Assembly (NCBI GenBank): GCA_964482205.1
Contig: CAYZWI010000006.1
Coordinates: 1 to 64,000 of the forward strand
Direction: 5' to 3'
From: JAZDGX01 sp964482205
Lineage (GTDB): Bacteria > Eisenbacteria > RBG-16-71-46 > CAIMUX01 > WJJG01
Length of the DNA stretch: 64,000 nt
Shown here: positions 17,969 to 26,923 of the stretch, piece after piece
How the letters are laid out: each line of letters begins with the position of its first letter
Position numbering within the stretch: position 1 is the stretch's first letter
Made by a program: the position numbers and the translations under genes
The notes under the pieces: model-generated
Database searches by the model: none
Told to the model about the DNA's origin: nothing
What the model saw: only the letters and a program-made list of their open reading frames with translations

Positions 17969-20900
17969 ATGATCCGAGGGCCCAACGGCGCGCCGCATCC
18001 GCGGCGCATGCGAGCCGGCGGAGGCAGCCGGACGCCCGTTCCGGACGACGGCCGCGCCATCCGGGCGCGTCGAAGCATTCTTCTCCTCGTCGTGCTTCTC
18101 CTCGGCATTCCGCTCTTGCCGGTCTTGCCGGCGTTCGCCGACGACGACCTCCCCATTCCTCCGGGAATGGGCCGGATCTCCGGGCGCGTCACCGAGCGCG
18201 AGGCGGGGCGCGGACTGGCCGGAGCGAATGTGCTGCTCGTCGAAATCAGTCTCGGCGCGATCAGCCGCCCCGACGGCCGCTTCACGCTCGATGTGCAGCC
18301 GGGCAAATACACGGTGCGGGTGAGCTTCCTCGGGTATCTCGACCTCTCGCGCGAAGTGATCGTGGAGACGGGACAGAGCGCGACGCTCTACTTCCCCCTC
18401 GAGGAAACGGTCGCCGCGACGCTCGATCCCTTCGAGATCCGCGCCGACCGCCCCCTCATCGATGTCCGCAAGACTTCGACCGCGCACAGCCTGACTTCCA
18501 ACGAGCTCGCCGCCATGGTCATGCAGACCCCCACGCTCGACAACATCGCCGAGCAGCAGCCGGGCGTCGTGCGCGACCGCGGCCAACTCCACTTCCGCGG
18601 GGGCCGCGCGGAGGAGAACCTCTTCGTCGTCGACGGCATCAAGGTGCGCGACCTCCTCTCGGGCGAGTCGATGGGCAACGAGGTGACCGCGCGCTCGGCG
18701 AGCGAAGTGAATGTGATGACCGGGGGCTTCGACGCGCGCTACAACCAAGCGATGTCGGGCGTCGTGGAGACCCGCCTGCGCGAGGGCTCGAACCGCTGGC
18801 ACGGGGCGATCGGGTACGAGACCGACATGCTCCTCGACGTCGAGGACCGCCACTTCGCGAATTTCGAGTTGAGCGGCCCGAATCTCGCCTTCGCTCCCCT
18901 GCTTTCGCTGTTGGGCGACGACCAGCCCGACGTCACCTTCTTCGGGAGCCTCTCGGCCGAGTTGTCGGACGGCTACCTGCCGAGCGTGCGCGACATGTCG
19001 GACGGCGAGCGGCGGCTGCGCTCTTCCGTGCGCGACCAATTCCTCGGTTCCGAATTCTCGTACGGGGACTTCTTCACGCCTCTCGCCGAGAACAACTGGC
19101 GCGCGGTCTTCAAGACCGCCTGGAAGCCGAGCCCCGACAACAAGGTCTCGCTCTCTTGGACGAAATCGCTCTCGATCCTCGCCGACTGGGGCAATCCCGA
19201 CATCGGCGAGATCGACCGCAACCAGATCAACTATCCGTGGACGTGGGCCGGGCACCTCGACCATCACTACACGATCACGCGCGACGTCAACATCCTGAGC
19301 GGCACCTGGAACCGCTCCCTCGGCCAGAGCACGCGCACGGTGCTGCGTCTGTGGCGTCACTATTCGGGCAAGCGCCAGGATGTCTTCGGCAAGCGCTGGA
19401 CCGACTACGACACGCGCCTCGATTCCGAGATGGGCGGCGATTCGAGCTTCGTCGACACGCCCTACTTCGTCGACATCGGCGACGCGCCCGACTGGCAGGA
19501 TCGCTATGTGGTCGTCTGGGGCCTCGCCAGCGAGTGGGAGAAGCGCACCCCGACGCACAATCTCGAGTGGGGCTGGACCGGGGAGTATCACGATGTCCAG
19601 TACATGTCGCTGAACGCGCGCACGGTCGACGAGGCGGCCGGCCTGCCCCTCGGCGACGAGTTCGACCTCTTCCATGTGACGCCGAACGCGGGAAATCTCT
19701 ACGCCCAGGATCGCTTCGAATACGAAGGCATGATGGTCAACCTGGGCCTGATCTACGACTATTGGTTCCCCGGCCCGCAGGTGGAGCGCGCGCTCAAGAA
19801 CCTCTCGCGGCCGCACCTCACCCCCGCTCTGCGCGACAAGTTCTACGACGAGACCCACGAGCTTTTCGGCCATCGCTACAAGAGCCACCTGAGCCCGCGG
19901 GTGGGGATCTCCTTTCCCGTCAGCGAGGAAGCGCATCTCTACTTCAATTACGGCCACTACAGCCAGCGGCCGCCCTACTACTACGTCTATGCGAAGACGA
20001 GCTCGCAGTCGGGCGAGGAATATCCGCGCATCGGCAATCCGACCCTCAATCCCCAGATCTCGGTTTCGTACGAAATCGGCGGGGAATACCAGTTCAGCGA
20101 CGAGACGGCGGCGAAGGCGACGCTCTTCTGGAAGGACATGTACGACTATCCGACCAGCATCCGTCTCGTGATGAAGGAGCGCACGACTTCGCGCAGCAAT
20201 TTCTTCATGTACTGGAACATGGACTACGCGCGGTCGCGCGGCATCGAGCTGAGTCTGGTGCGCAACCGCAAGAACTTCCTCTCCGGTTCGCTCTCGTACA
20301 CCTATTCGCTGGCGAAGGGAAAGAGCTCCGACCCGAACAAGACCAAGGTGATCCAGCAATCGGGCGGCGATTCGCGCGAACCGACCTTGGAGGAAGAGTT
20401 CCTGTGGTGGAATCGCCCGCACAAGCTGACGGCGCAGGTGAACTTCCTCGTGACCGAGAAGGAAGAGCCTCCGCGCTGGCTGGGCTTCCATTGGCCTCAG
20501 GACCTGAGCGCGCGGCTGTATTTCTCGCTGCGATCGGGGCGTCCCTACACCCCGCTCGACGCGAGCGACCGCCGGATCGGCGACCCCTACTCGCGCAACG
20601 GCCCCGCCGAGGCGACCTGCGATGTCTCGCTCACCAAGGGCTTCCGCCTGAGCGGGCGTCACATGAGCTTCTCGCTGAATGTCTACAACATCTTCGACTA
20701 CCGCGCGCCGTACGAGTTCGATCCGGTGACCGGCGAAGCCTATGTCTACGGCGAAGGCGGGCTCACGCTTCCTCGCGAGAATCCCGACACCTACGCCGCC
20801 TATCTGGATGCGACCCGCGAAGAGCGCCTGGCGGCCTTCATCAGCGACTATCAGCGCCGCTATGGGAGCGACCCCAGCCAGCCGCTCATCGACAACTATG

Positions 20901-21019
20901 CTCTGCAGGTGGCCCAGGGCGTGCGCAGCGAGTACACCTCGAGCTATCTGGAATACCAGAACCCGTCGTACTACGGCGAAGGGCGCACCTTCCGGGTGGG
21001 GTTGACCTATGAATGGTGA
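17969..21019 (+). CDS. TonB-dependent outer-membrane receptor with carboxypeptidase-regulatory-like domain
   Basis: A 1016-residue outer-membrane protein. A long basic N-terminus precedes a signal peptide (hydrophobic core about residues 36-55, ending near AFADD). Next comes a carboxypeptidase-D regulatory-like domain (about 68-145: GRISGRVTE, PDGRFTLDV, KYTVRVSFLGY), then a plug domain (about 150-260: LDNIAEQQPGV, FRGGRAEENLFVVDGI). The rest is a predicted beta-barrel rich in aromatic and glycine residues, ending FRVGLTYEW with a terminal aromatic. The transported ligand is unknown. It heads an operon with a PorV-like barrel, lipoproteins and a secreted protein. No TonB/ExbB/ExbD genes are in the window. 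Confidence 0.9.
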   Translation: MIRGPNGAPHPRRMRAGGGSRTPVPDDGRAIRARRSILLLVVLLLGIPLLPVLPAFADDDLPIPPGMGRISGRVTEREAGRGLAGANVLLVEISLGAISRPDGRFTLDVQPGKYTVRVSFLGYLDLSREVIVETGQSATLYFPLEETVAATLDPFEIRADRPLIDVRKTSTAHSLTSNELAAMVMQTPTLDNIAEQQPGVVRDRGQLHFRGGRAEENLFVVDGIKVRDLLSGESMGNEVTARSASEVNVMTGGFDARYNQAMSGVVETRLREGSNRWHGAIGYETDMLLDVEDRHFANFELSGPNLAFAPLLSLLGDDQPDVTFFGSLSAELSDGYLPSVRDMSDGERRLRSSVRDQFLGSEFSYGDFFTPLAENNWRAVFKTAWKPSPDNKVSLSWTKSLSILADWGNPDIGEIDRNQINYPWTWAGHLDHHYTITRDVNILSGTWNRSLGQSTRTVLRLWRHYSGKRQDVFGKRWTDYDTRLDSEMGGDSSFVDTPYFVDIGDAPDWQDRYVVVWGLASEWEKRTPTHNLEWGWTGEYHDVQYMSLNARTVDEAAGLPLGDEFDLFHVTPNAGNLYAQDRFEYEGMMVNLGLIYDYWFPGPQVERALKNLSRPHLTPALRDKFYDETHELFGHRYKSHLSPRVGISFPVSEEAHLYFNYGHYSQRPPYYYVYAKTSSQSGEEYPRIGNPTLNPQISVSYEIGGEYQFSDETAAKATLFWKDMYDYPTSIRLVMKERTTSRSNFFMYWNMDYARSRGIELSLVRNRKNFLSGSLSYTYSLAKGKSSDPNKTKVIQQSGGDSREPTLEEEFLWWNRPHKLTAQVNFLVTEKEEPPRWLGFHWPQDLSARLYFSLRSGRPYTPLDASDRRIGDPYSRNGPAEATCDVSLTKGFRLSGRHMSFSLNVYNIFDYRAPYEFDPVTGEAYVYGEGGLTLPRENPDTYAAYLDATREERLAAFISDYQRRYGSDPSQPLIDNYALQVAQGVRSEYTSSYLEYQNPSYYGEGRTFRVGLTYEW

Positions 21020-22040
21020 TCGCACCCGCGCGCCCGCGGGGTGGCGCTGCACGACGCTCGCCGCAACGGTGTGGCTCGCGTTCGCGCTCTTCGCGCCCGA
21101 AGCCGCCTGGGCGCAGACCGACCTCGGCGGCCAGCGGGTGGGCACTTCCTCGGGCGAATTCCTGAAGATTCCCTTCGACGCACGGGGTGCGGCGATGGCC
21201 TCGGCCACCTGCTCCTACATCACCGGCCCTGCCGCGCTCTTCTGGAATCCCGCGGGACTGGGGCTCGAGCGGCGCAAGGCGGTGCTCGTGAGCGGCATCG
21301 ACTACCCCGCCGGCATCCCGATGGGCGCGGCGGTCGTGAGCCTTCCGTGGGGGCCGCTGCGCGGCAACATCGCCTTCGGCCTCGCCGCGATGAGCGTCTC
21401 GATGGACGAGACCGACGAGTTCCATCCGCTCGGCACGGGCCGCGATTTCACCTGCTCGAATTGGACGATCACGGCGGGCGCCTCCCGTTCCTTCACCGAT
21501 CGCTTGAGCTTCGGCCTTTCCGTGAAAGTGTTCCATGAAGCGCTCGGCACCGAGGTGGGCGGCCCCTCCACCACCTCCTGGCTGCTCGACGCCGGCGCCA
21601 TCTACTTCGTCGGCTTTCGCGAGGCGCGGATCGGAATCGCCCTGACCGGCTTCGGCCCCGATCTGCGCCCGGGGGGCAGCTTCACCAGCCACCGCTCGGG
21701 AGCGGAGATTCGCTACACGAGCTTCAGCCCCCCGACCTTCTTCCGCTTCGGCGCGAGCGTGGATCCCTATACGCGCGGGCCGTGGAAGACGCTCGCGTCG
21801 GTGGAGGTCGGACATCCGGCCGACAATCAGGAAGTCCTGCGCGCCGGCGGCGAGGTGAGCTTTCAGGAGATGCTCGCGGTGCGCGCCGGCTACGACTTCT
21901 CCGCCGACGCCCTGAAGCTGCACGCGGGCCTCGGGGCGCGCGTGCGCATGGGCGAGAGCCTCTTCCATCTCGACTACGCCTACTCGGACGGAGGCTATTT
22001 CGGCGGCGTTCACCGCTGGACGCTGAGGTACATCTGGTGA
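21009..22040 (+). CDS. PorV/PorQ-like outer-membrane beta-barrel protein
   Basis: A 343-residue protein with a signal peptide ending in AAWAQ. The first mature segments match the UPF0164/PorV-PorQ pattern: SSGEFLKIPFDARGAAMASA and ITGPAALFWNPAGLG. The C-terminus ends RWTLRYIW, a beta-barrel signal. In Bacteroidota, PorV shuttles type IX secretion substrates and PorQ belongs to the same machine; outside that phylum, relatives occur without a known T9SS. It starts 11 bases inside the receptor gene. Secreted proteins with C-terminal sorting-like domains lie downstream, so a role in their export or anchoring is plausible but unproven. Confidence 0.85.
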   Translation: MNGDRTRAPAGWRCTTLAATVWLAFALFAPEAAWAQTDLGGQRVGTSSGEFLKIPFDARGAAMASATCSYITGPAALFWNPAGLGLERRKAVLVSGIDYPAGIPMGAAVVSLPWGPLRGNIAFGLAAMSVSMDETDEFHPLGTGRDFTCSNWTITAGASRSFTDRLSFGLSVKVFHEALGTEVGGPSTTSWLLDAGAIYFVGFREARIGIALTGFGPDLRPGGSFTSHRSGAEIRYTSFSPPTFFRFGASVDPYTRGPWKTLASVEVGHPADNQEVLRAGGEVSFQEMLAVRAGYDFSADALKLHAGLGARVRMGESLFHLDYAYSDGGYFGGVHRWTLRYIW

Positions 22041-23053
22041 AACGGACGCGCGACAATAGCGCTCGGACGGCAGGCGCACCCCAGGCGCGGCGGCACGCGT
22101 GGCTGCGCGCCCTCGCGCGCCTGGCGGCCGCCTGCGCGCTCTTCCTCGGGCCGCTGCTCGCCGGATGCGGGGAGCAGATCGAGCTGCCTCCGCAGCCGGT
22201 CTATCACGCGCCCATTCCCGAGCCGGGCACCTTCAACCTGAAGAACGTCTGGTCGCTTCCCGCCCCCGGGGATCTGGCCATGTCGGGCCTCTACATCTTC
22301 GTGATCGAAGAGGGCGCGCGCGTGGGCACCTACTTCACGACGCGCTCGTCGCCGAGCAAACCCGCCTGGGTCTCGGAATATCAGGGCCTCACCGCGCCGG
22401 CGCAGGTGGCGGCCTGCAAACGCGACACGCTGTTCCTCGTGGTCGCCGATTCCGCCGACATGCGCTGCAAGATCTACAACTATCTCGGGGGCCCGCCGCT
22501 CTACAGCTTCACGGACAGCGCCTGGGTGGAATTCTCCGGGCTCGCCACCGACGGCGACCTCACGATCTACCTCGCGGACGCCGCGCGAGACACCATCCAA
22601 TCGTACGACCGCTGGGGAAACCGCCTGCGGGTAGTGTCGGACTACGGTACCGGCAGCGGCTATGTCATCGATCCCCACGGCCTCTCTCACAACGGCACGG
22701 TGCTCGTCGTCGCCGATACGGGCAAGAACTGGGTGCAGCGCCTGCGGCCCGACACCACCGACATCGCCGCTTTCCCCGAGCCGATCGGCCGCCAGGAGGG
22801 CCTGCTCGTCGAGCCCATGGATGTCTTCTGCGAAAGCCGCGGAGAGTTCTTGTATGTCGCCGACACCGGACAGAACCGCGTGCTCAAGTTTCAGACGACG
22901 GGCGGATTCCAGGACACGGTCTATTCCCCCGAGAAGATTTCGCTCGAAACGCCCGTGCGCGGTCCGCGTTTCGTGTGCGGGGAGGATTCGCTCGTTTTCG
23001 TGAGCGATCCCGAGCAGAACAGGGTCGTGCTTCTCGAATTGAAGCCGTTGTGA
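22037..23053 (+). CDS. Lipoprotein with NHL-type beta-propeller repeats
   Basis: A 338-residue protein starting at a GTG that overlaps the previous stop as GTGA. An arginine-rich start and hydrophobic stretch end in a lipobox (GPLLAGC), so it is probably a lipoprotein. The body has several repeats built around sequence such as LTIYLADAARDTIQSYDRWG, VLVVADTGKNWVQRL, FLYVADTGQNRVLKF and VFVSDPEQNRVVLL, typical of NHL propeller blades with the V-x-D-x-x-x-x-R-V core. NHL propellers bind proteins, polysaccharides or RNA. The partner is unknown; a receptor-associated surface role fits its operon. Confidence 0.8.
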   Translation: MKRTRDNSARTAGAPQARRHAWLRALARLAAACALFLGPLLAGCGEQIELPPQPVYHAPIPEPGTFNLKNVWSLPAPGDLAMSGLYIFVIEEGARVGTYFTTRSSPSKPAWVSEYQGLTAPAQVAACKRDTLFLVVADSADMRCKIYNYLGGPPLYSFTDSAWVEFSGLATDGDLTIYLADAARDTIQSYDRWGNRLRVVSDYGTGSGYVIDPHGLSHNGTVLVVADTGKNWVQRLRPDTTDIAAFPEPIGRQEGLLVEPMDVFCESRGEFLYVADTGQNRVLKFQTTGGFQDTVYSPEKISLETPVRGPRFVCGEDSLVFVSDPEQNRVVLLELKPL

Positions 23054-23073
23054 CGAAGGAGGGAGAGGTCCGG

Positions 23074-25134
23074 ATGCGCGGGTGTCGGAGCAGGAGAGCG
23101 AATCGAGGCGAGCGCAGGCCGGCCGCGCGCATCGCGCTCGCGCGCGCCCTTGCGGCTGCCTGCCTGAGCGCCTGGCTCCTTCAGGCCGCCGTGGCCGGAG
23201 ACGGCGATGTGCCCATCACCTATCGCACGACGACCGCCAACGACATGGGCCTGACCTTCTACAACAACGGATTTTTCGGCAACAACCTCGCTTCGCGCGA
23301 GCCTTCGCTCGAGTATCCCCTGGGCACCGAGGAAGACCACCTCGTGCGGGCCGGCCTCTGGGTGGGCGGCATCTACAGCAACGACGCCGACCTCGCCCAT
23401 GCGACCCCGCGCGTGACGACCTCGACGGTCGACGGCTACTACGGCTCCACGAACACGCAGACCGAGAGCGAATTCGCTCCGCTCGGAACGATCCTCGAAC
23501 GCTCGATTCTTCCCAACAGCCGGTACTTCGATCCCGTGCGCGCGAAATCCGAGCAGGACCTGATCTGCGTGTACGCGGCGGACGCGGCCCTCTCCGACAC
23601 GCTCTTCCCTCCCCTGCCGGTGGAAGTCACGCAGGAGATCCTGCAATTCAGCTTCGAACCCTTCGACGCGATCCTGCTGGTCAACTTCTCGATCCGGAAC
23701 ATCCATCCGCAGAACCCGATCTTCGATCTCTTCGTCGGCTTCTACGCGGAAATGGCGAGCGGATGGAAGGACGCCTACGATTGCTGGCCGCCGAGCGGCA
23801 CCTGCGGGCCGGGCAGCTGGTTCCAGAGGAAGGACATCGCCTACGACGATTCGCTGCGCCTGCTGATGGAGCATCACTATCAGCCCGAGATCGCGAACGT
23901 GCCCTCCTGGGCGGGCTATTCGCTGCTCGGCGTGCGCCCCGACTCGATCGCCAACAAGCGCGTGTCGTTCAACTGGTGGAACTGGGACCCGAGCGGCCAG
24001 TATCCCGACACTCCCGACACCGACCCCGAGCGCTACGAGGCGCTCTCCAACGGCGCGCTCGATCCCACCGGCGCGGTCGAGGCGCCGAACAACGACCCGG
24101 CGACCCTGATTTCGGTCGGTCCGCTCGGCACCGCCGCCTTCACCGATTCCCTCGGCGAGGAGCACTGGATCCTCGAGCCGGGCGACACGCTGGTCGTTTC
24201 CTTCGCGCTCGTCGGCGGCAAGCCCTCCCCGGACGCCGATCCCCCTCGCAACGCGCATCAGGACATCATGTTCAACGCGGGCTGGGCGCAGACCGCCTTC
24301 GACTTGAACTTCAACATTCCGGTGCCGCCGCCCTCGCCCGCGCTGCGCGTCGAGCCTTCGCACGGGCGGCTGCGGCTGTGGTGGAACGACGATCCCCTCT
24401 CCTTCATCGACCCCAAGAGCCGGACGACGGACTTCCAGGGCTTTCGCATCTACATGAGCGAGCTGGGAAAGACGGAAGGATTTGCGCAGCTCGGCGATTT
24501 CGATCTAGTCGACACGCTCTTCTTCGACACCGGTCTCGACTCCATCCAGGCGCCGGAACCGCTGGTCGTGATCGACGAGGGCGACACGCTCGTCTATCCC
24601 TACCGCTTCGACATCGACTCGATGCGCGACGGGTTCAAGTACTGGGTGGCGGTCACGAGCTACGACACGGGCACGCAGGACATCGATCCTCTCGAATCGG
24701 GAATCTCGCAGAACCGGATCTTCGCGATTCCCGGGGTGCGCGAGGACGAGACGCCCGGCGGGAAGGTGATCGTCTTCCCCAATCCCTACCATGGCGACGC
24801 CGCCTGGGACGAGACGCTCCTGCGTGACCGGTACATCTGGTTCGCGGGCATTCCGCGACGGTGCACGATCCGGATCTTCAATCTGGCCGGCGATCTGATT
24901 CAGACGATTCCCTTCGATGCGGCGACCTACGGCGGGCAGAATGTGCGCGGCATCTACGATCCGGACGATGTGTGGAACCCGGCGTCCGATGTGCCGGTCC
25001 TCTCGGGCAACATGGCCGCGTGGGACTTGACGACCCGCAAGGACCAGGCGATCGCGACCGGGTTGTACCTGTTCAGCGTCGAGGATCAGGACACCGGCGA
25101 TGTCGAGCGCGGAACATTCGTGATCATGAAGTGA
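23074..25134 (+). CDS. Large secreted protein with FlgD/T9SS-like C-terminal domain
   Basis: A 686-residue secreted protein. The signal peptide ends near AAVAGDG. Next comes a region with the pattern NNGFFGNNLA, EYPLGTEEDHLVRAGLWVGG, which I have seen in FCB-group surface proteins but cannot name. A fibronectin-III-like part (about 440-560; LRLWWNDDP, GFRIYMSE) and a C-terminal domain (from about residue 580; VIVFPNPYHG, CTIRIFNLAGDLIQ, ATGLYLFSVED, GTFVIMK) follow. That last domain resembles FlgD Ig-like and type IX sorting domains. GGAGAGG precedes the ATG at 23074; the gene follows the lipoprotein stop by 20 bases. Exact substrate or function unknown. Confidence 0.75.
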   Translation: MRGCRSRRANRGERRPAARIALARALAAACLSAWLLQAAVAGDGDVPITYRTTTANDMGLTFYNNGFFGNNLASREPSLEYPLGTEEDHLVRAGLWVGGIYSNDADLAHATPRVTTSTVDGYYGSTNTQTESEFAPLGTILERSILPNSRYFDPVRAKSEQDLICVYAADAALSDTLFPPLPVEVTQEILQFSFEPFDAILLVNFSIRNIHPQNPIFDLFVGFYAEMASGWKDAYDCWPPSGTCGPGSWFQRKDIAYDDSLRLLMEHHYQPEIANVPSWAGYSLLGVRPDSIANKRVSFNWWNWDPSGQYPDTPDTDPERYEALSNGALDPTGAVEAPNNDPATLISVGPLGTAAFTDSLGEEHWILEPGDTLVVSFALVGGKPSPDADPPRNAHQDIMFNAGWAQTAFDLNFNIPVPPPSPALRVEPSHGRLRLWWNDDPLSFIDPKSRTTDFQGFRIYMSELGKTEGFAQLGDFDLVDTLFFDTGLDSIQAPEPLVVIDEGDTLVYPYRFDIDSMRDGFKYWVAVTSYDTGTQDIDPLESGISQNRIFAIPGVREDETPGGKVIVFPNPYHGDAAWDETLLRDRYIWFAGIPRRCTIRIFNLAGDLIQTIPFDAATYGGQNVRGIYDPDDVWNPASDVPVLSGNMAAWDLTTRKDQAIATGLYLFSVEDQDTGDVERGTFVIMK

Positions 25135-25199
25135 GCGCGGGCCGAGCCCGCGTGGAAGGCGCGAAAGTGGACGACACGCAAGAGAGCAGAGGGAACGCG

Positions 25200-26765
25200 A
25201 TGCAGCCGGGCGTTCACGCCGCGTGCAACGTTCGCGGCGCTCGCGGCTCGCGCGAGGGCGCGCCGCGCGGCGGGCAGCGGACGGCGGGCCGCCTGGCCGT
25301 GCGCAGGGCGCTCTTCGCCTTCGCGCTCGCCGTGGCGCTCGGCGCGTGCGCCGGAGAGGAAGGGCCGATCGAAGGCCGGCAGCCGCCCCTCACCTATCTC
25401 GCCGTGCAAGGCGAGAGCCTGAATGTGGTCAACTATCACTTGATCCTCAACTGGGGCGCAACGGACGCCGACGGCTTCGTGATCGGATATGCCTACCGCT
25501 GGGACGGCCCCTGGGCCCCGATGCCCGGCGACAGCCTCTGGTGGGAAGACCCGGGCTGGACCTTCACCACTGCCACGCGCGACACCTTCGATGTTCCCGT
25601 CGTGGGAAGCTACGCCGAGCGCACTTTCCACATCCGCGCCATCGACGACGACCGCCAGGCCGATCCCATCGGGGCATTCCAGCGCTTTCGTCTCGAGAAC
25701 GCTCCTCCGATCGTCTCCTGGTCGGATGTCACCCGCCATCCGACGCTCGCCCATCCCAGCCTCCCGGCAGTCTCCTTCGCCTGGAAGCCGGAGGACTACG
25801 ACGGCCGCGCCACCGTTGCCGAGGCGGTCATGTGGCTCGACACGCTGCCCGGAGAGCCCGCGGCGCTCTCGCGCGTCACGGTAATCGGCGACACGGTGGG
25901 GGCCTTCTTCTCAGAGCACTTCCAGGGACGCTACGGCGCGCGCACGGCCTACCTGCAGATCTTCGACCGCGCGCGCACTCCCTCCGACACGATCTCCTGG
26001 ACCTGGACGGTGGTCGCTCCCCAAGGGGAATACCTGCTCATCGACAACGCCTGGCCGACAATCGGACCCGGCCGCATCGACGACCTCTTCTGGCGCGCGC
26101 GCATGGATGCGGTCGCGCCGGGCAACTATCACATCTACGATGTCGAGACGGAGGGCCCCTTCCGCAGTCCGCAGGAAGCGCTCCCGCTCTTCAGCCTCTT
26201 TCGCGGCGTCGTGTGGTACGGGATCCAGAACTATTCCGGAAGCGCAACGCAGGACGAGGCGCTGCGCGTCGGGCTGGAACGGGCGCAAGATGCGATCGCT
26301 CCCTACATGGATGCGGGGGGGCACTTGCTGGTCAGCGCATTGAACGCGGTGGGAACCGCGGGCGCATTGAGCGACGGCTTCTGCCAGCAGGTCTTCGGAG
26401 CCGAGCGAATCTACGCGTATCGCGTCGAGATGGATTATGTCACCGATCTCACCCTGAACAGCGGATCGCCCCTCGGATGCGGCCCCCTCTTCGGAGGCGA
26501 TACGCTGCGAGTGAGTGCGCGCCTCTCGAAGACCGATTGCTTCGCCCCGGGGGAAGCGCTCGAGCCGCTGCTCTGGGCGAACCCGGGAACGCTGGACACG
26601 ACCCTGATCCCCATTCACGCCGAGGAGCCCGTCTACTTGGGCGCACTGGCGCGCCGCGGGGAGGGATCGTTCGCCCTCTTCACGACCCTTCTCAGCCGGT
26701 GCAACGAGGCCGATCAGCCGGGCGACCGCGTGGAGGGCCTCCTGCGCGAGATGTTCGCCCGCTGA
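25200..26765 (+). CDS. Putative lipoprotein with Ig/Fn3-like domains
   Basis: A 521-residue protein with a basic N-terminus, a hydrophobic stretch and a lipobox LALGAC, so probably a lipoprotein. Two Ig/Fn3-like domains seem to follow (LILNWGATDADGFVIGYAYR about 80-160; VSFAWKPEDYDG about 190-270). The C-terminal half (YLLIDNAWPTIG, LFSLFRGVVWYG, AIAPYMDAGGHLLVSALNA) looks like a Rossmann/GATase-like fold. It is the last gene of the TonB-receptor operon. I do not recognise a named family. Four cysteines lie in the last third. Confidence 0.7.
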   Translation: MQPGVHAACNVRGARGSREGAPRGGQRTAGRLAVRRALFAFALAVALGACAGEEGPIEGRQPPLTYLAVQGESLNVVNYHLILNWGATDADGFVIGYAYRWDGPWAPMPGDSLWWEDPGWTFTTATRDTFDVPVVGSYAERTFHIRAIDDDRQADPIGAFQRFRLENAPPIVSWSDVTRHPTLAHPSLPAVSFAWKPEDYDGRATVAEAVMWLDTLPGEPAALSRVTVIGDTVGAFFSEHFQGRYGARTAYLQIFDRARTPSDTISWTWTVVAPQGEYLLIDNAWPTIGPGRIDDLFWRARMDAVAPGNYHIYDVETEGPFRSPQEALPLFSLFRGVVWYGIQNYSGSATQDEALRVGLERAQDAIAPYMDAGGHLLVSALNAVGTAGALSDGFCQQVFGAERIYAYRVEMDYVTDLTLNSGSPLGCGPLFGGDTLRVSARLSKTDCFAPGEALEPLLWANPGTLDTTLIPIHAEEPVYLGALARRGEGSFALFTTLLSRCNEADQPGDRVEGLLREMFAR

Positions 26766-26769
26766 CTTC

Positions 26770-26793
26770 GGGCGGCCGCGCGCGCAGCCGCCC
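26770..26793 (+). terminator. Possible weak terminator at the end of the TonB-receptor operon
   Basis: GGGCGGC (26770-26776) and GCCGCCC (26787-26793) form a 7-base-pair stem around a 10-base loop, 5 bases past the stop. There is no T-run, so it may be Rho-assisted or only a hairpin. Confidence 0.4.
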
Positions 26794-26814
26794 CCGCCCC
26801 CTTCCTCGCCCGCG

Positions 26815-26843
26815 TTGACCGGCACCGCCGGAAACGGTATACT
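26815..26843 (+). promoter_or_regulatory. Strong sigma-70-like promoter
   Basis: TTGACC (26815-26820) and TATACT (26838-26843) with the ideal 17-base spacer. It drives the OB-fold/FlgD-domain gene at 26924 and makes it a separate transcription unit from the operon before it. Confidence 0.7.
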
Positions 26844-26923
26844 TATCGTGGTTTCCGCTATCAACGGCAGCCTTGGCCATGGTTCTCGTGATTCTTGGCG
26901 TCTCGCACCACGGAGGGGATACC

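Noticed and set aside
17951..21208. A very long open frame (about 1085 codons) on the minus strand opposite the TonB receptor
   Set aside because: Its protein is composition-driven (Val, Ala, Arg, Glu), has no family motifs, and mirrors the codon pattern of the receptor on the other strand. High-GC genomes produce such antisense frames.
21009..25134. Full type IX secretion system
   Set aside because: Only a PorV/PorQ-like barrel and FlgD/sorting-like C-terminal domains are present; no SprA, GldK-N, PorU or PorX/Y genes are in the window.
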